From Flavobacterium sp. WV_118_3 (lineage in GTDB: Bacteria; Bacteroidota; Bacteroidia; Flavobacteriales; Flavobacteriaceae), in the NCBI RefSeq assembly GCF_039778605.1, contig NZ_CP156060.1:2170001-2234000 (forward strand): 64,000 nucleotides of DNA. Reading direction: 5' to 3'. Under the pieces are notes generated by a model that had not been told where the DNA came from, ran no database searches, and saw only the letters and a program-made list of their open reading frames with translations. The translations under genes and the position numbers were made by a program. This document shows positions 1-8,659 of the stretch, piece by piece. Numbering within the stretch: position 1 is the stretch's first letter; the number at the start of each line of letters is the position of its first letter.

Positions 1-982
1 GGTTCAGGAAGACAAACCGGTATTGTATCTGTATCAGATCGAATCCAAAAATCATTCGTTTATCGGAATTCTGGCCGGAACATCCATCAAGGATTATCAG
101 GATAACGTGATCAAAAAACACGAAGATACGCTACAGTATCGCGTGGATTTGTTTAAAGATTATTTGCATCAAACCGGTTTTAATACCGAACCTGTATTGA
201 TCACCTATAATAGCAATACGGCTTTAAGCGAATGGATCACGACTAAATCGCAGGAACGTCCGCTATTGGATTTTTCTACGACGAATAAAGAAAAACATAC
301 GCTCTGGAAGATTGCAAACGAAAAAGAGATCCAATGGCTGCAGGAACAATTTAAAAGCATTGGCGATTTGTATATTGCCGACGGCCATCACCGTTCGGCA
401 TCGGCAGAATTATTATACCAACAGGATAAAAATTCCGGAAATCAGAATCTGGATTATTTTATGAGTTATCTGATTGCCGATACCAATGTGAAAATTTACG
501 AATACAACCGATTGATCCGCGATTTGAATGGTTTTTCCAAAGAGGATTTTATCAAAAAACTGGCCGATAACTTTGTGATCAAAAGCAAAAAACAGGAATT
601 GTGGAAACCAAAGCATAAATTTGAGTTTGGTATGTATCTGGATAACGATTTTTATTCTTTAAAACTTAAAGAAGAAAACTTTATCTTTGATGATGCCTTG
701 TCCGGGTTAGATGCTCAGATTCTTTACAAAACGGTTTTACAACCGATACTAGGTATTGACGATTTACGAACGGACGACAGAATTGCATATGTTCCCGGTA
801 CAAAATCCATTACAACCATCAAAGAACAGGTCGATAATGGCGAATTTGAAGTTGGTTTTATGCTCTTCCCGATTACAATTAAAGAAATTAAGGATCTGGC
901 CGATGCCAATTTGATCATGCCACCAAAAAGCACCTTTATCGAACCGAAGTTCAGAAGCGGTCTTGTGGTTTATGAAATTTAA
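1..982 (+). CDS. DUF1015 family protein (5'-truncated by window edge)
   Basis: The reading frame is open from base 2, so the N-terminus (about 85 residues by family length of roughly 410) lies outside the window; the TTG at 23 is not a credible start. The DUF1015 hallmark DGHHR is encoded at 380-394, followed by ASAELL. The biochemical role of the family is not settled; in Bacteroidota it is often found near serine biosynthesis genes (from memory), which cannot be checked here. The next gene starts 25 nt after the stop on the same strand, suggesting co-transcription. Family assignment is firm, function is not. Confidence 0.85.
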   Translation, partial: VQEDKPVLYLYQIESKNHSFIGILAGTSIKDYQDNVIKKHEDTLQYRVDLFKDYLHQTGFNTEPVLITYNSNTALSEWITTKSQERPLLDFSTTNKEKHTLWKIANEKEIQWLQEQFKSIGDLYIADGHHRSASAELLYQQDKNSGNQNLDYFMSYLIADTNVKIYEYNRLIRDLNGFSKEDFIKKLADNFVIKSKKQELWKPKHKFEFGMYLDNDFYSLKLKEENFIFDDALSGLDAQILYKTVLQPILGIDDLRTDDRIAYVPGTKSITTIKEQVDNGEFEVGFMLFPITIKEIKDLADANLIMPPKSTFIEPKFRSGLVVYEI

Positions 983-1007
983 TTTTGGCAAAAACAGTAA
1001 TGACGCT

Positions 1008-1667
1008 ATGACAATACGTGAAAATCTTACAGCAATACAAGCAGGCTTACCGGAACAGGTTACACTGGTAGCCGTTTCCAAAACCAAACCCGTTTCCGAT
1101 TTAATGGAAGCCTATGAAGCCGGTCAGCGTATTTTCGGGGAAAATAAGATCCAGGAAATGACCGACAAATGGGAACAAATGCCCAAGGATATCCAATGGC
1201 ATATGATTGGCCATGTTCAGACCAATAAAGTGAAATATATGGCGCCATATGTGAGCCTGATTCACGGTGTGGACAGTTTAAAACTACTACAGGAAATTAA
1301 CAGGCAGGCGCAAAAAAACAATCGGGTTATCGATTGTCTGCTGCAAATATATATAGCCGAAGAAGAAAGCAAATTCGGATTGGATGAAAACGAATTAAAA
1401 ACATTGCTCACTTCCGATGCTTTACAGGACTTGCAAAACGTGCGAATTAAAGGTTTAATGGGAATGGCAACCTTTACCGATAGTAAAGCGCAAATTAAAA
1501 AAGAATTTAGCCGTTTAAAAGCTATCTTTGACACGTATAAAAATAATAAGACCCAAACTACTGACCTTTCCATTTTATCGATGGGCATGTCGGGCGATTA
1601 TGCTATTGCTATCGACTGCGGCAGTACAATGGTACGGATCGGAAGCAGTATTTTTGGCTCCCGCTAA
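1008..1667 (+). CDS. YggS/PROSC family pyridoxal phosphate homeostasis protein
   Basis: Encodes 219 aa from the ATG at 1008. A longer in-frame start at 963 would overlap DUF1015 and adds residues not expected in the family. The PLP-binding lysine context AVSKTKP, the segment GENKIQEM, HMIGHVQTNK and the C-terminal SMGMSGDYAIAI and GSTMVRIGSSIFG signatures are all present. The family is a single-domain TIM barrel that binds PLP and keeps free vitamin B6 and amino-acid pools balanced in the cytosol; no catalytic reaction is established. Length fits the family. Confidence 0.93.
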   Translation: MTIRENLTAIQAGLPEQVTLVAVSKTKPVSDLMEAYEAGQRIFGENKIQEMTDKWEQMPKDIQWHMIGHVQTNKVKYMAPYVSLIHGVDSLKLLQEINRQAQKNNRVIDCLLQIYIAEEESKFGLDENELKTLLTSDALQDLQNVRIKGLMGMATFTDSKAQIKKEFSRLKAIFDTYKNNKTQTTDLSILSMGMSGDYAIAIDCGSTMVRIGSSIFGSR

Positions 1668-1695
1668 CCGCGAATTTTAAAACTCAGACACAGAA

Positions 1696-3057
1696 TTGTA
1701 CGCTATACTTGACATAGAAACAACAGGAGGACAATATAACGAAGAAGGCATTACCGAAATTGCCATCTATCGTTTCGACGGCCATGAAGTGGTCGATCAG
1801 TTTATTAGTCTGGTTAACCCTGAAATTCCCATACAACCGTTTGTAGTTAAACTGACCGGTATTAATAATGCCATGCTACGTTCGGCTCCTAAATTTTATG
1901 AAGTCGCCAAACGTATCATCGAAATTACACAGGATTGTATTATCGTGGCGCACAATGCGGCTTTCGATTATCGCGTACTCCGTATGGAATTCCGACGATT
2001 GGGTTATGAATTCAACCGTAATACGCTGTGTACGGTAGAGTTATCTAAAAAACTAATTCCCGATCAGCCTTCCTATAGCCTTGGAAAACTCGTTCGTAGT
2101 CTTGGCATTCCAATCGCCGACCGTCATCGTGCGACCGGCGATGCGATGGCCACCGTAAAGCTGTTTAAAATGCTTTTGTCCAAGGATCTTAAAAAGGAAA
2201 TCGTCACGACTTTTATCAAAAAGGAAATCAAATCCGGGATGTCGCCAAAATTGCTGGACATTGTGGAAGGTATTCCATCCAAAACCGGCATTTACTACAT
2301 CCATCGTGAAGACGGAACCATTATTTATATCGGCAAAAGCAAAAACATTAAAAAACGCGTTAACCAGCATTTTACAGGAACTTCCCGTAAGGCTAAAAAA
2401 ATACAAAACGAGGTTTACGCCGTCACTTTTGAAGAAACCGGTAGCGAATTGATTGCGCTTTTAAAAGAAAGCGAAGAAATCAAGATCAACAAACCGATTT
2501 ATAACCGTGCACAACGCAAAACCATCTTTCCGTGGGCTTTATATGTTGAAAAAGACAGCGAAGGTTATTTGAGTCTTCGTCTGGCAAAAGCCGATGGTCG
2601 CAAAAAAGAAATTACCTCTTTTGTAACCGTTGTGGAAGGTAAAAACTTCCTGCATAAGATTACCGCCGAATACCAATTGTGTCAGAAGATCAACGGTTTG
2701 TACGATACCAAAAAAGGTTGTTTTCAATACGATATCAAACAATGTAACGGTGCCTGCATCGGTAAAGAAAGGGCTGCAGAGTACAATGTACGCGTACAGG
2801 ATTTTATCGACAACTATCAGTTTCAGAACCAGAATATGGTTATTGTGGATCGCGGTCGCAGTATCGACGAACGAACGGCCATATTGGTGGAAAATGGCAT
2901 CTATAAAGGCTATTGTTTTTACGATCTGAATTACCAGATCAACAACATCGATATTCTAAAAAAGATCATTATCCCGATGGAAAACAACCGGGATACCCGC
3001 AATATTATTCAGAATTACCTGCGGAAGAAAAAAGTCAACAAAGTAGTAACGTTTTAA
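1696..3057 (+). CDS. DEDDh 3'-5' exonuclease fused to GIY-YIG nuclease domain
   Basis: 453 aa read from a TTG start at 1696, which gives exactly MYAILDIETTGG, the expected beginning of a DnaQ-like domain. Exonuclease residues are D6, E8, D91, H144 and D149 (HRATGDA). A GIY-YIG endonuclease module follows: GIY at 198-200, YIG at 211-213, R221 and the metal-binding E251. The remaining ~180 residues contain a cysteine set (CQ, GCFQYDIKQCNGAC) resembling the UvrC/Cho region after the nuclease. This architecture matches DNA repair or proofreading nucleases of the epsilon/Cho-fusion type. Flavobacterial homologues are usually annotated only as exonuclease. The true substrate is unknown. Confidence 0.88.
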   Translation: MYAILDIETTGGQYNEEGITEIAIYRFDGHEVVDQFISLVNPEIPIQPFVVKLTGINNAMLRSAPKFYEVAKRIIEITQDCIIVAHNAAFDYRVLRMEFRRLGYEFNRNTLCTVELSKKLIPDQPSYSLGKLVRSLGIPIADRHRATGDAMATVKLFKMLLSKDLKKEIVTTFIKKEIKSGMSPKLLDIVEGIPSKTGIYYIHREDGTIIYIGKSKNIKKRVNQHFTGTSRKAKKIQNEVYAVTFEETGSELIALLKESEEIKINKPIYNRAQRKTIFPWALYVEKDSEGYLSLRLAKADGRKKEITSFVTVVEGKNFLHKITAEYQLCQKINGLYDTKKGCFQYDIKQCNGACIGKERAAEYNVRVQDFIDNYQFQNQNMVIVDRGRSIDERTAILVENGIYKGYCFYDLNYQINNIDILKKIIIPMENNRDTRNIIQNYLRKKKVNKVVTF

Positions 3058-3069
3058 CACCAAACCGTT

Positions 3070-3909
3070 TTGAAAGCTTTAAAAACCAAATACGATCTTT
3101 TTAAACAAAAAACGTATATTGTTATTTATGGTTCCAATACGTTTGCCGGGCGTCTTTTCGATTTGGCCTTACTGGGCGTTATCCTACTGAGTGTCTTGCT
3201 GGTTATGCTCGAATCGATCGAAAAACTCGATGCGAAATACCACACCTTTATTGTGGTTTCGGAATGGATTATTACGGTATTTTTCAGTATCGAATATGCC
3301 CTCCGAATCCTTTGTAACAAGCGTCCGCTGCAATATGTTTTTAGTTTCTACGGTATCGTGGATCTTATTTCCATCTTACCGATGTATTTGTCTTTTTTTG
3401 TCCCCGGGTCACGAATGCTGTCTGTTATCAGGGCCTTGCGACTACTCCGTTTGTTTGGCATTCTGAATCTGGTGCATTTTACCGGACAGGAATCTCAACT
3501 GAAACTGGCTATTAAAGCCAGTCGGACCAAAATCATCGTATTTATCTACTTTATATTGGTCGTTTCCATTTTACTTGGTGCGATTATGTATGTTATCGAA
3601 GGGCCGGAAAGTGGCTTTACCAGTATTCCGGTAAGTATTTACTGGTGTATCGTTACTCTCACAACCGTAGGCTATGGCGATATTGCACCGGTGACCACTT
3701 TAGGTCAGGTTATTGCAGCTTTTATTATGATTATGGGTTACGGCATCATTGCGGTTCCAACCGGTATCGTAACAGCCGAGTTTGCCAATGCCAAACGAAA
3801 TGCTCCCGATATGGACGGAAAACGAAAGTGTCCATCCTGTACAACTATCATTTATAACGAAGATTCCAGATATTGCCATCATTGTGGCGAAAAATTAACA
3901 AATGGCTAA
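3070..3909 (+). CDS. Voltage-gated-type K+ channel with C-terminal zinc ribbon
   Basis: 279 aa from a TTG at 3070. Six hydrophobic helices are visible. S4 carries arginines at every third position (R121, R124, R127) and the selectivity filter TVGYGD is at 199-204, so this is a six-TM Kv-like inner-membrane channel. The cytoplasmic tail (about 237-279) ends in a CPSC/CHHCG zinc ribbon (C254, C257, C269, C272), which is unusual for channels. Its stop overlaps the miaA start by 8 nt, indicating translational coupling. Function as a potassium channel is well supported; the role of the ribbon is unknown. Confidence 0.9.
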   Translation: MKALKTKYDLFKQKTYIVIYGSNTFAGRLFDLALLGVILLSVLLVMLESIEKLDAKYHTFIVVSEWIITVFFSIEYALRILCNKRPLQYVFSFYGIVDLISILPMYLSFFVPGSRMLSVIRALRLLRLFGILNLVHFTGQESQLKLAIKASRTKIIVFIYFILVVSILLGAIMYVIEGPESGFTSIPVSIYWCIVTLTTVGYGDIAPVTTLGQVIAAFIMIMGYGIIAVPTGIVTAEFANAKRNAPDMDGKRKCPSCTTIIYNEDSRYCHHCGEKLTNG

Positions 3910-4831
3910 TTATTTGATCACCATTATAGGCCCGACCGCTATTGGCAAGACGGCTTTAAGTATTGAACTCGCCCGACACTTTAAATGCGATATCCTTTCC
4001 TGTGACAGTCGTCAGTTTTTTAAAGAAATGACTATCGGTACCGCGGTTCCATTAGAAGCCGAACTTGCCGCAGCACCGCATCATTTTATCCAGCATATTT
4101 CGGTTTTCGATCCGTATACGGTTGGCGATTTCGAAAGAGAAGCCATAACAAAACTCGACGAACTGTTTGCTAAAAATAATGTGCAGATTATGGTGGGCGG
4201 TTCCGGTTTGTATGTAGATGCTATTTTAAAAGGTTTTGACGATTTTCCGGACATCGATCCATCGGTACGGGAAAACATTCGGAAAAATTACGAAAACAGC
4301 GGTATTACCTACCTTCAGGAGCAACTCGAACGACTTGATCCGGAATATTATCGTAAAATCAGTTGCGAAAATCCGCAAACACTACAAAATCCACAGCGTA
4401 TGATGCGCTTTGTGGAAGTTAGCCTGGGTAGCGGAAAACCGTATTCGTCCTTTCTGAATCAGAAAAAAAATGCACGCAATTTTATTCCGGTCGTTATCGG
4501 ACTGGAAGCCGCGCGCGAGGTGATGTACGACCGTATCAATCGTCGTGTGGATCTGATGTTGGACGCCGGTTTGCTTGAAGAAGCCCAATTGCTTTATCCC
4601 AATAAAACGTTAAACGCCTTACAAACCGTCGGTTATCGGGAATTATTTAGTTATTTTGATGGAGATTACACGCTCGATTTTGCCATCGAAGAGATTAAAA
4701 AGAATACACGCCGTTTTGCCAAACGGCAGATTACCTGGTTTAAACGTACCGAAAACACTCGATGGTTCGATTATAATACTCCCGTTGCGCAGATTATTGC
4801 GTATGCGGATCAACAAACCCAAAATACATAA
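3902..4831 (+). CDS. miaA: tRNA dimethylallyltransferase
   Basis: 309 aa, full length for MiaA. It transfers a dimethylallyl group from DMAPP to N6 of A37 in tRNAs reading UNN codons. The P-loop GPTAIGKT is at 10-17 and the substrate-binding DSRQF at 35-39. Downstream are VGGSGLYVDAI and the C-terminal NALQTVGYRE and KRQITWFK segments, all diagnostic. It overlaps the channel gene by 8 nt and is followed by the thioesterase after 2 nt, so the plus-strand genes from 1 to 5577 probably form one operon. Confidence 0.97.
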   Translation: MANYLITIIGPTAIGKTALSIELARHFKCDILSCDSRQFFKEMTIGTAVPLEAELAAAPHHFIQHISVFDPYTVGDFEREAITKLDELFAKNNVQIMVGGSGLYVDAILKGFDDFPDIDPSVRENIRKNYENSGITYLQEQLERLDPEYYRKISCENPQTLQNPQRMMRFVEVSLGSGKPYSSFLNQKKNARNFIPVVIGLEAAREVMYDRINRRVDLMLDAGLLEEAQLLYPNKTLNALQTVGYRELFSYFDGDYTLDFAIEEIKKNTRRFAKRQITWFKRTENTRWFDYNTPVAQIIAYADQQTQNT

Positions 4832-4833
4832 CA

Positions 4834-5577
4834 ATGCCTATATCGCCTGATTTTACTTCCGTTTACGAACACGAATGGGAAATTAATTTTACACAATGCA
4901 CTCCTTTTGGTTACCTGAAATATGTTGATTTGTGCAATATATTACAATTGACAGCAGCAGAACATTCCATTCACGGTGGATTGAGTTTTAATGATATGCA
5001 ACAACACGATCAGGCCTGGGTTTTGAGTCGTATTCGTGTAGAAATAACCGACGTTCTTCCCAAATGGATGGACAAAGTAACGGTTAAAACCTGGATCGAA
5101 GACCTACAGGGTTCGCGTTCCATCCGAAATATCGAAATGTATCTGAATGGAAAAAAAGTAGCCGGAGCTTCTACTTTTTGGGCTGTTTTTAATACTAAAA
5201 TCAGAAAAGCCGAGGCCTTGGCCTTACCACATGAACATTTTGAAAAATATCCGGAATGGCATGCCACCGAACAGCACTTTTCTAAAATTAATGTTTCCCG
5301 CGATACAGAAACAGTAGACAACCGAAATGTGGTATTGTCTGATCTGGACATTGTGAATCATGTTAACAATGTAAAATACCTGGAATGGTGTTTGGATACG
5401 CTCGATGTCAAAGCTGTCTTAAAACAGGAAATCAAAAGTTTTGAAATGAATTTTTTACGGGAACTGAACCTGAATGATGCGATTTCAATTCATAAAACAC
5501 CGGAAGTGAAACCAACTTATTTTTCGGTTACTAAAGCCGATAAAACCTGTTTTGCGTTACAACTGGATTGGAAATAA
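4834..5577 (+). CDS. Acyl-[acyl-carrier-protein] thioesterase (double hotdog)
   Basis: 247 aa with two hotdog halves. The first spans about 12-135 and includes AEHSIHGGLSF; the second carries DIVNHVNNVKYLEW at 172-185, whose Asn and His match the FatA/FatB-type catalytic segment. The enzyme hydrolyses acyl-ACP to release free fatty acid in the cytosol. It starts 2 nt after miaA. It ends 115 nt before a convergent response regulator, with a palindrome and a terminator between. Chain-length preference cannot be read from sequence. Confidence 0.87.
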   Translation: MPISPDFTSVYEHEWEINFTQCTPFGYLKYVDLCNILQLTAAEHSIHGGLSFNDMQQHDQAWVLSRIRVEITDVLPKWMDKVTVKTWIEDLQGSRSIRNIEMYLNGKKVAGASTFWAVFNTKIRKAEALALPHEHFEKYPEWHATEQHFSKINVSRDTETVDNRNVVLSDLDIVNHVNNVKYLEWCLDTLDVKAVLKQEIKSFEMNFLRELNLNDAISIHKTPEVKPTYFSVTKADKTCFALQLDWK

Positions 5578-5585
5578 ATACAACT

Positions 5586-5614
5586 ACCTGACAAGTTTCG
5601 AAAACCTGTCAGGT
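5586..5614. repeat. Palindromic element ACCTGACA-rGTTT, copy 1
   Basis: A 29-nt inverted repeat: left arm ACCTGACAAGTTT, spacer CGA, right arm AAACCTGTCAGGT, with one mismatch between arms. A near-identical element with perfect arms sits at 62255-62287. Both copies lie between convergent genes, next to a separate terminator hairpin. I recall similar palindromes scattered in Flavobacteriia genomes, which is memory rather than evidence from this window. Confidence 0.8.
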
Positions 5615-5631
5615 GTAACTAAATAAATCAT

Positions 5632-5672
5632 AAAAGAAGCGCCCGGATTTGAATCCGGGCGCTTCTTTTTTT
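5632..5672. terminator. Strong bidirectional terminator hairpin
   Basis: Perfect 18-bp stem (5632-5649 with 5652-5669), GC-rich core GCGCCCGGATT, A-run on one side and T-run on the other. It lies between the convergent thioesterase and response regulator genes, so it can terminate both. Confidence 0.9.
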
Positions 5673-5692
5673 CTAAGTAGCTTGGGTGCTTT

Positions 5693-6409
5693 TTATTCTG
5701 TAACTTTATTTTTAATTACCAAACGGAAACCTTCTCCGTGGATGTTCAGGATTTCAACATCCTCATCCTGTTTCAGGTATTTACGCAATTTGGCGATATA
5801 AACGTCCATACTTCTTGAGGTAAAGTAGTTGTCGTCTCTCCAGATTTTGGTTAATGCTAATTCTCTTGGCATCAAATCATTTTCATGTAAGGCCAGCATT
5901 TTTAGCAATTCATTTTCTTTAGGTGACAATTTGATCGGCTCCTCATTCTGGAACGAAAGGAATCGCAATTTGGAGTTCAGGTGGAATTTACCAATCTGGA
6001 ATTCAAATTTTGTATTGTCTGTTTTTACTTCAGATGCTTTACGTTGAATGATCGCTTTGATCTTCATCAATAATACTTCCGAGTCAAAAGGTTTGTTCAA
6101 ATAATCATCTGCACCTACTTTATAGCCTTTTAAAACGTCTTCTTTCATTGATTTGGCCGTTAAAAAGATAATCGGCACTTCTTTATTTTTTTCACGGATT
6201 TCTCTCGCTAAGGTATAACCATCTTTGTAAGGCATCATTACGTCCAAAATACATAAATCGAAGTTGTCTTTTTTGAATTTTTCGAAACCTTCCATTCCGT
6301 TTTTGGCTAAAGTAACTTCAAAATCATTTATTAAAAGGTAATCTTTGAGCACTGCTCCAAAATTGGGGTCATCTTCTACTAAAAGAATTTTTTTGTTAGT
6401 CGTATCCAT
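5693..6409 (-). CDS. OmpR-family response regulator (RprY-like)
   Basis: 238 aa: receiver domain 1-125 with D13/D14, phospho-acceptor D56, T84 and K106, then a winged-helix DNA-binding domain about 135-232. The segments CILDVMMP and GADDYLNKPF match the Bacteroidota RprY group. It is encoded 4 nt downstream of the histidine kinase, forming a cognate two-component pair. In Bacteroidota this pair is linked to envelope or redox stress; the signal here is unknown. Confidence 0.92.
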   Translation of the reverse strand: MDTTNKKILLVEDDPNFGAVLKDYLLINDFEVTLAKNGMEGFEKFKKDNFDLCILDVMMPYKDGYTLAREIREKNKEVPIIFLTAKSMKEDVLKGYKVGADDYLNKPFDSEVLLMKIKAIIQRKASEVKTDNTKFEFQIGKFHLNSKLRFLSFQNEEPIKLSPKENELLKMLALHENDLMPRELALTKIWRDDNYFTSRSMDVYIAKLRKYLKQDEDVEILNIHGEGFRLVIKNKVTE

Positions 6410-6413
6410 ATCA

Positions 6414-8003
6414 TTAATTTATTAGTGGCATTTTTATAATGAAGGTACTTCCTTTTCCCTTCTCACTTTCAACGAATATCTGACCGTTATGGTCATCTAC
6501 AATTCGCTTTACATAGGCTAATCCAAGCCCGTGTCCTTTTACATTGTGTAAATCGCCGGTATGTTCCCGGTAAAATTTCTCAAAAATTCTTTTTTGAGCT
6601 ACTTTACTCATTCCCGCTCCGTGATCTTTTACTTTGATCAGTATAAAATCCTTGACATTTTCTGTTGTCACATCAATTATCGGTGCTTCCGGTGAATATT
6701 TTATCGCATTATCCAGTATGTTAACCATTACATTCGTAAAATGTACGTCGTTTAACAATATTGTGGTTCTTTTGGCATTCAAGTGATCTTTAATGATCCC
6801 GCCACGGTCTTCCACAATCAGGTTAACATGTTCAATTGCATCTTCTATAATCGAATGAACGTCTGTTGGTTCTTTGCTGATTTCCAATTCCCGTTTTTCG
6901 AGTTTGGAAATCCGGAGTACATTTTCTACCTGAGCGTGCATTCGTTTGTTCTCATCCCGTATCATTTGCAGGTAGCGTTGTACTTTTTCTTTATCGTCAA
7001 TGATCTTTGGGTTTTTAATCGCATCCAAAGCCAGATTGATCGTGGCAATAGGTGTTTTAAACTCATGGGTCATATTGTTGATAAAGTCGGTTTTGATCTC
7101 CGAAATCTGTTTTTGTCGTATTAGCTGGTTTAGTGCACTAAAATAGGCTACAATAATGACCAACGTAAAGATGATGGAAAGCGTGGTTATACCGACCAAT
7201 GACGAAAAAAGGAATTTATTTTTTTGCGGGAAACTCAACAAAAGCTGGTATTTGCTTTGGCCTTCGTTATCCGGAAACACCGGAATACTATAGGTTGAGT
7301 TTTTATCGTAATTAAAATTTTCCGATTTTACTTTGGTCGCCAACATATTGCTGTAAATTCCAAACTCAAAGGGCGTATTCACACCGTACTGACTGAGTTC
7401 GTTTTGCAACATACTATGCAATTTCTCTTTCGAAACACGCTCCTGAATAGGCTTTAAACCGACGATATCCTTAAAGTAGATCTCAAACTGGGCTTTATCC
7501 AGGATATCGAGATTTCCTTCTTTTTCGATCGTTACATCCGGCATCGGCGCTTTCTGAAAAGTTGCGGCATTATCGACCACATTTCCATTATAGATTTCTG
7601 TTTTTCGCTTCGCTACGAAACTTTTGAGCGAAACGGAGTCAGATCTTTTATCAAAGAACGAACGATTTAAATTGTAATCTTCTAAAACGATGGTGTTGGA
7701 GTAAATGATTTGCTCGTTGGTTTTCGGATCGCGTTTCACATAAAAATACTCTAACAAATCGCTTTGTCGTGGCACTTTTCCAATACTATCCTTTAACTTG
7801 TTGAACTTTTCATAGAACTCAAAGTACTCCTGTTGTTGTAGTTTATTCGCTACACTTCCGATAACCTGTTGTACGTGGTACTTGAATTGTTCTTCGTTGT
7901 TCTTGTAGGAAGTATTAATCCAGAATAACTGTACCAGAATAATACCCACCAACGACAGGCTCATTAGGATTATCAATAAGAGGAATCTCGTTTTATTCAT
8001 CAA
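6414..8003 (-). CDS. Sensor histidine kinase (RprX-like)
   Basis: 529 aa with TM1 about 7-28, a ~235-residue periplasmic sensor region and TM2 about 266-290. The DHp H-box NNMTHEFKTP contains the phospho-accepting H313. The HATPase domain shows the N-box NILDNAIKYS, G1 DHGAGM and G2 GHGLGLAYVK. The sensor region resembles no named domain that I recognise. Gene order kinase-regulator with a 4-nt gap indicates one transcript. The name RprX is inferred from its partner and architecture. Confidence 0.92.
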   Translation of the reverse strand: MMNKTRFLLLIILMSLSLVGIILVQLFWINTSYKNNEEQFKYHVQQVIGSVANKLQQQEYFEFYEKFNKLKDSIGKVPRQSDLLEYFYVKRDPKTNEQIIYSNTIVLEDYNLNRSFFDKRSDSVSLKSFVAKRKTEIYNGNVVDNAATFQKAPMPDVTIEKEGNLDILDKAQFEIYFKDIVGLKPIQERVSKEKLHSMLQNELSQYGVNTPFEFGIYSNMLATKVKSENFNYDKNSTYSIPVFPDNEGQSKYQLLLSFPQKNKFLFSSLVGITTLSIIFTLVIIVAYFSALNQLIRQKQISEIKTDFINNMTHEFKTPIATINLALDAIKNPKIIDDKEKVQRYLQMIRDENKRMHAQVENVLRISKLEKRELEISKEPTDVHSIIEDAIEHVNLIVEDRGGIIKDHLNAKRTTILLNDVHFTNVMVNILDNAIKYSPEAPIIDVTTENVKDFILIKVKDHGAGMSKVAQKRIFEKFYREHTGDLHNVKGHGLGLAYVKRIVDDHNGQIFVESEKGKGSTFIIKMPLIN

Positions 8004-8071
8004 AACAAAATTAACATTTTAACATTTATTCCTTAAAAACATTAACCAAAGATTAACATCTATGACGGTTT

Positions 8072-8656
8072 TTACATTTTATTCAATTCTTTAAGAATTA
8101 ATTCCACTTCTTTTAAAGAAACCGACAAATCGGTGTTGTCTATTATATAATCGCTAAATTCTGCTTTCTTCGCATCGTCCCATTGGTTTTTCATCCGGTC
8201 AAGCACCTGTTCACGGCTTACTTTGTCCCGATTCATAACCCGCTCAATACGAATATCTTGCGGAGCCGTTATCAATATGATTTTATCACAATCTTTATAA
8301 CTGCCACTCTCAAAAAGAATTGCAGCTTCTTTAACTATAAAACTACTTTTTTCATTATTTTTTAACCAATTATCAAAATTTTCTCTAACAGCAGGATGTA
8401 TAATTTCATTTAATTTTTTTAATAAATTAGGTGAAGAAAACACTAATTCTGCAATTTTTTTGCGATTTAACTTTTCATTTTCTATAACATTCTCGTCAAA
8501 AATTCCCCGGACTTTTTTTATAATTTCAGGATCGTCCATTATCTTTTTTGCCTGATCATCAGCTATATAAACCGGAATACCTTTCGAACGGATATATGCT
8601 ACGATGGTCGATTTCCCACTTCCGATCCCACCGGTGAGTCCTACAATTTTTGTCAT
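8072..8656 (-). CDS. coaE: Dephospho-CoA kinase
   Basis: 194 aa, normal CoaE length. It phosphorylates the 3'-hydroxyl of dephospho-CoA in the last step of CoA synthesis. The P-loop GGIGSGKST is at 9-17, with DDQAKKIMDDPE and AAILFESGSYKDCDKIILI following. Its coding sequence is visibly more AT-rich than its neighbours. It lies 3 nt downstream of the glycosyltransferase, and 68 nt separate it from the kinase gene. CoaBC, an earlier CoA enzyme, is also in this window. Confidence 0.96.
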   Translation of the reverse strand: MTKIVGLTGGIGSGKSTIVAYIRSKGIPVYIADDQAKKIMDDPEIIKKVRGIFDENVIENEKLNRKKIAELVFSSPNLLKKLNEIIHPAVRENFDNWLKNNEKSSFIVKEAAILFESGSYKDCDKIILITAPQDIRIERVMNRDKVSREQVLDRMKNQWDDAKKAEFSDYIIDNTDLSVSLKEVELILKELNKM

Positions 8657-8659
8657 GTC

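Noticed and set aside
963..1007. Upstream start for the YggS gene
   Set aside because: It overlaps the end of DUF1015 and adds residues outside the family consensus; the ATG at 1008 fits.
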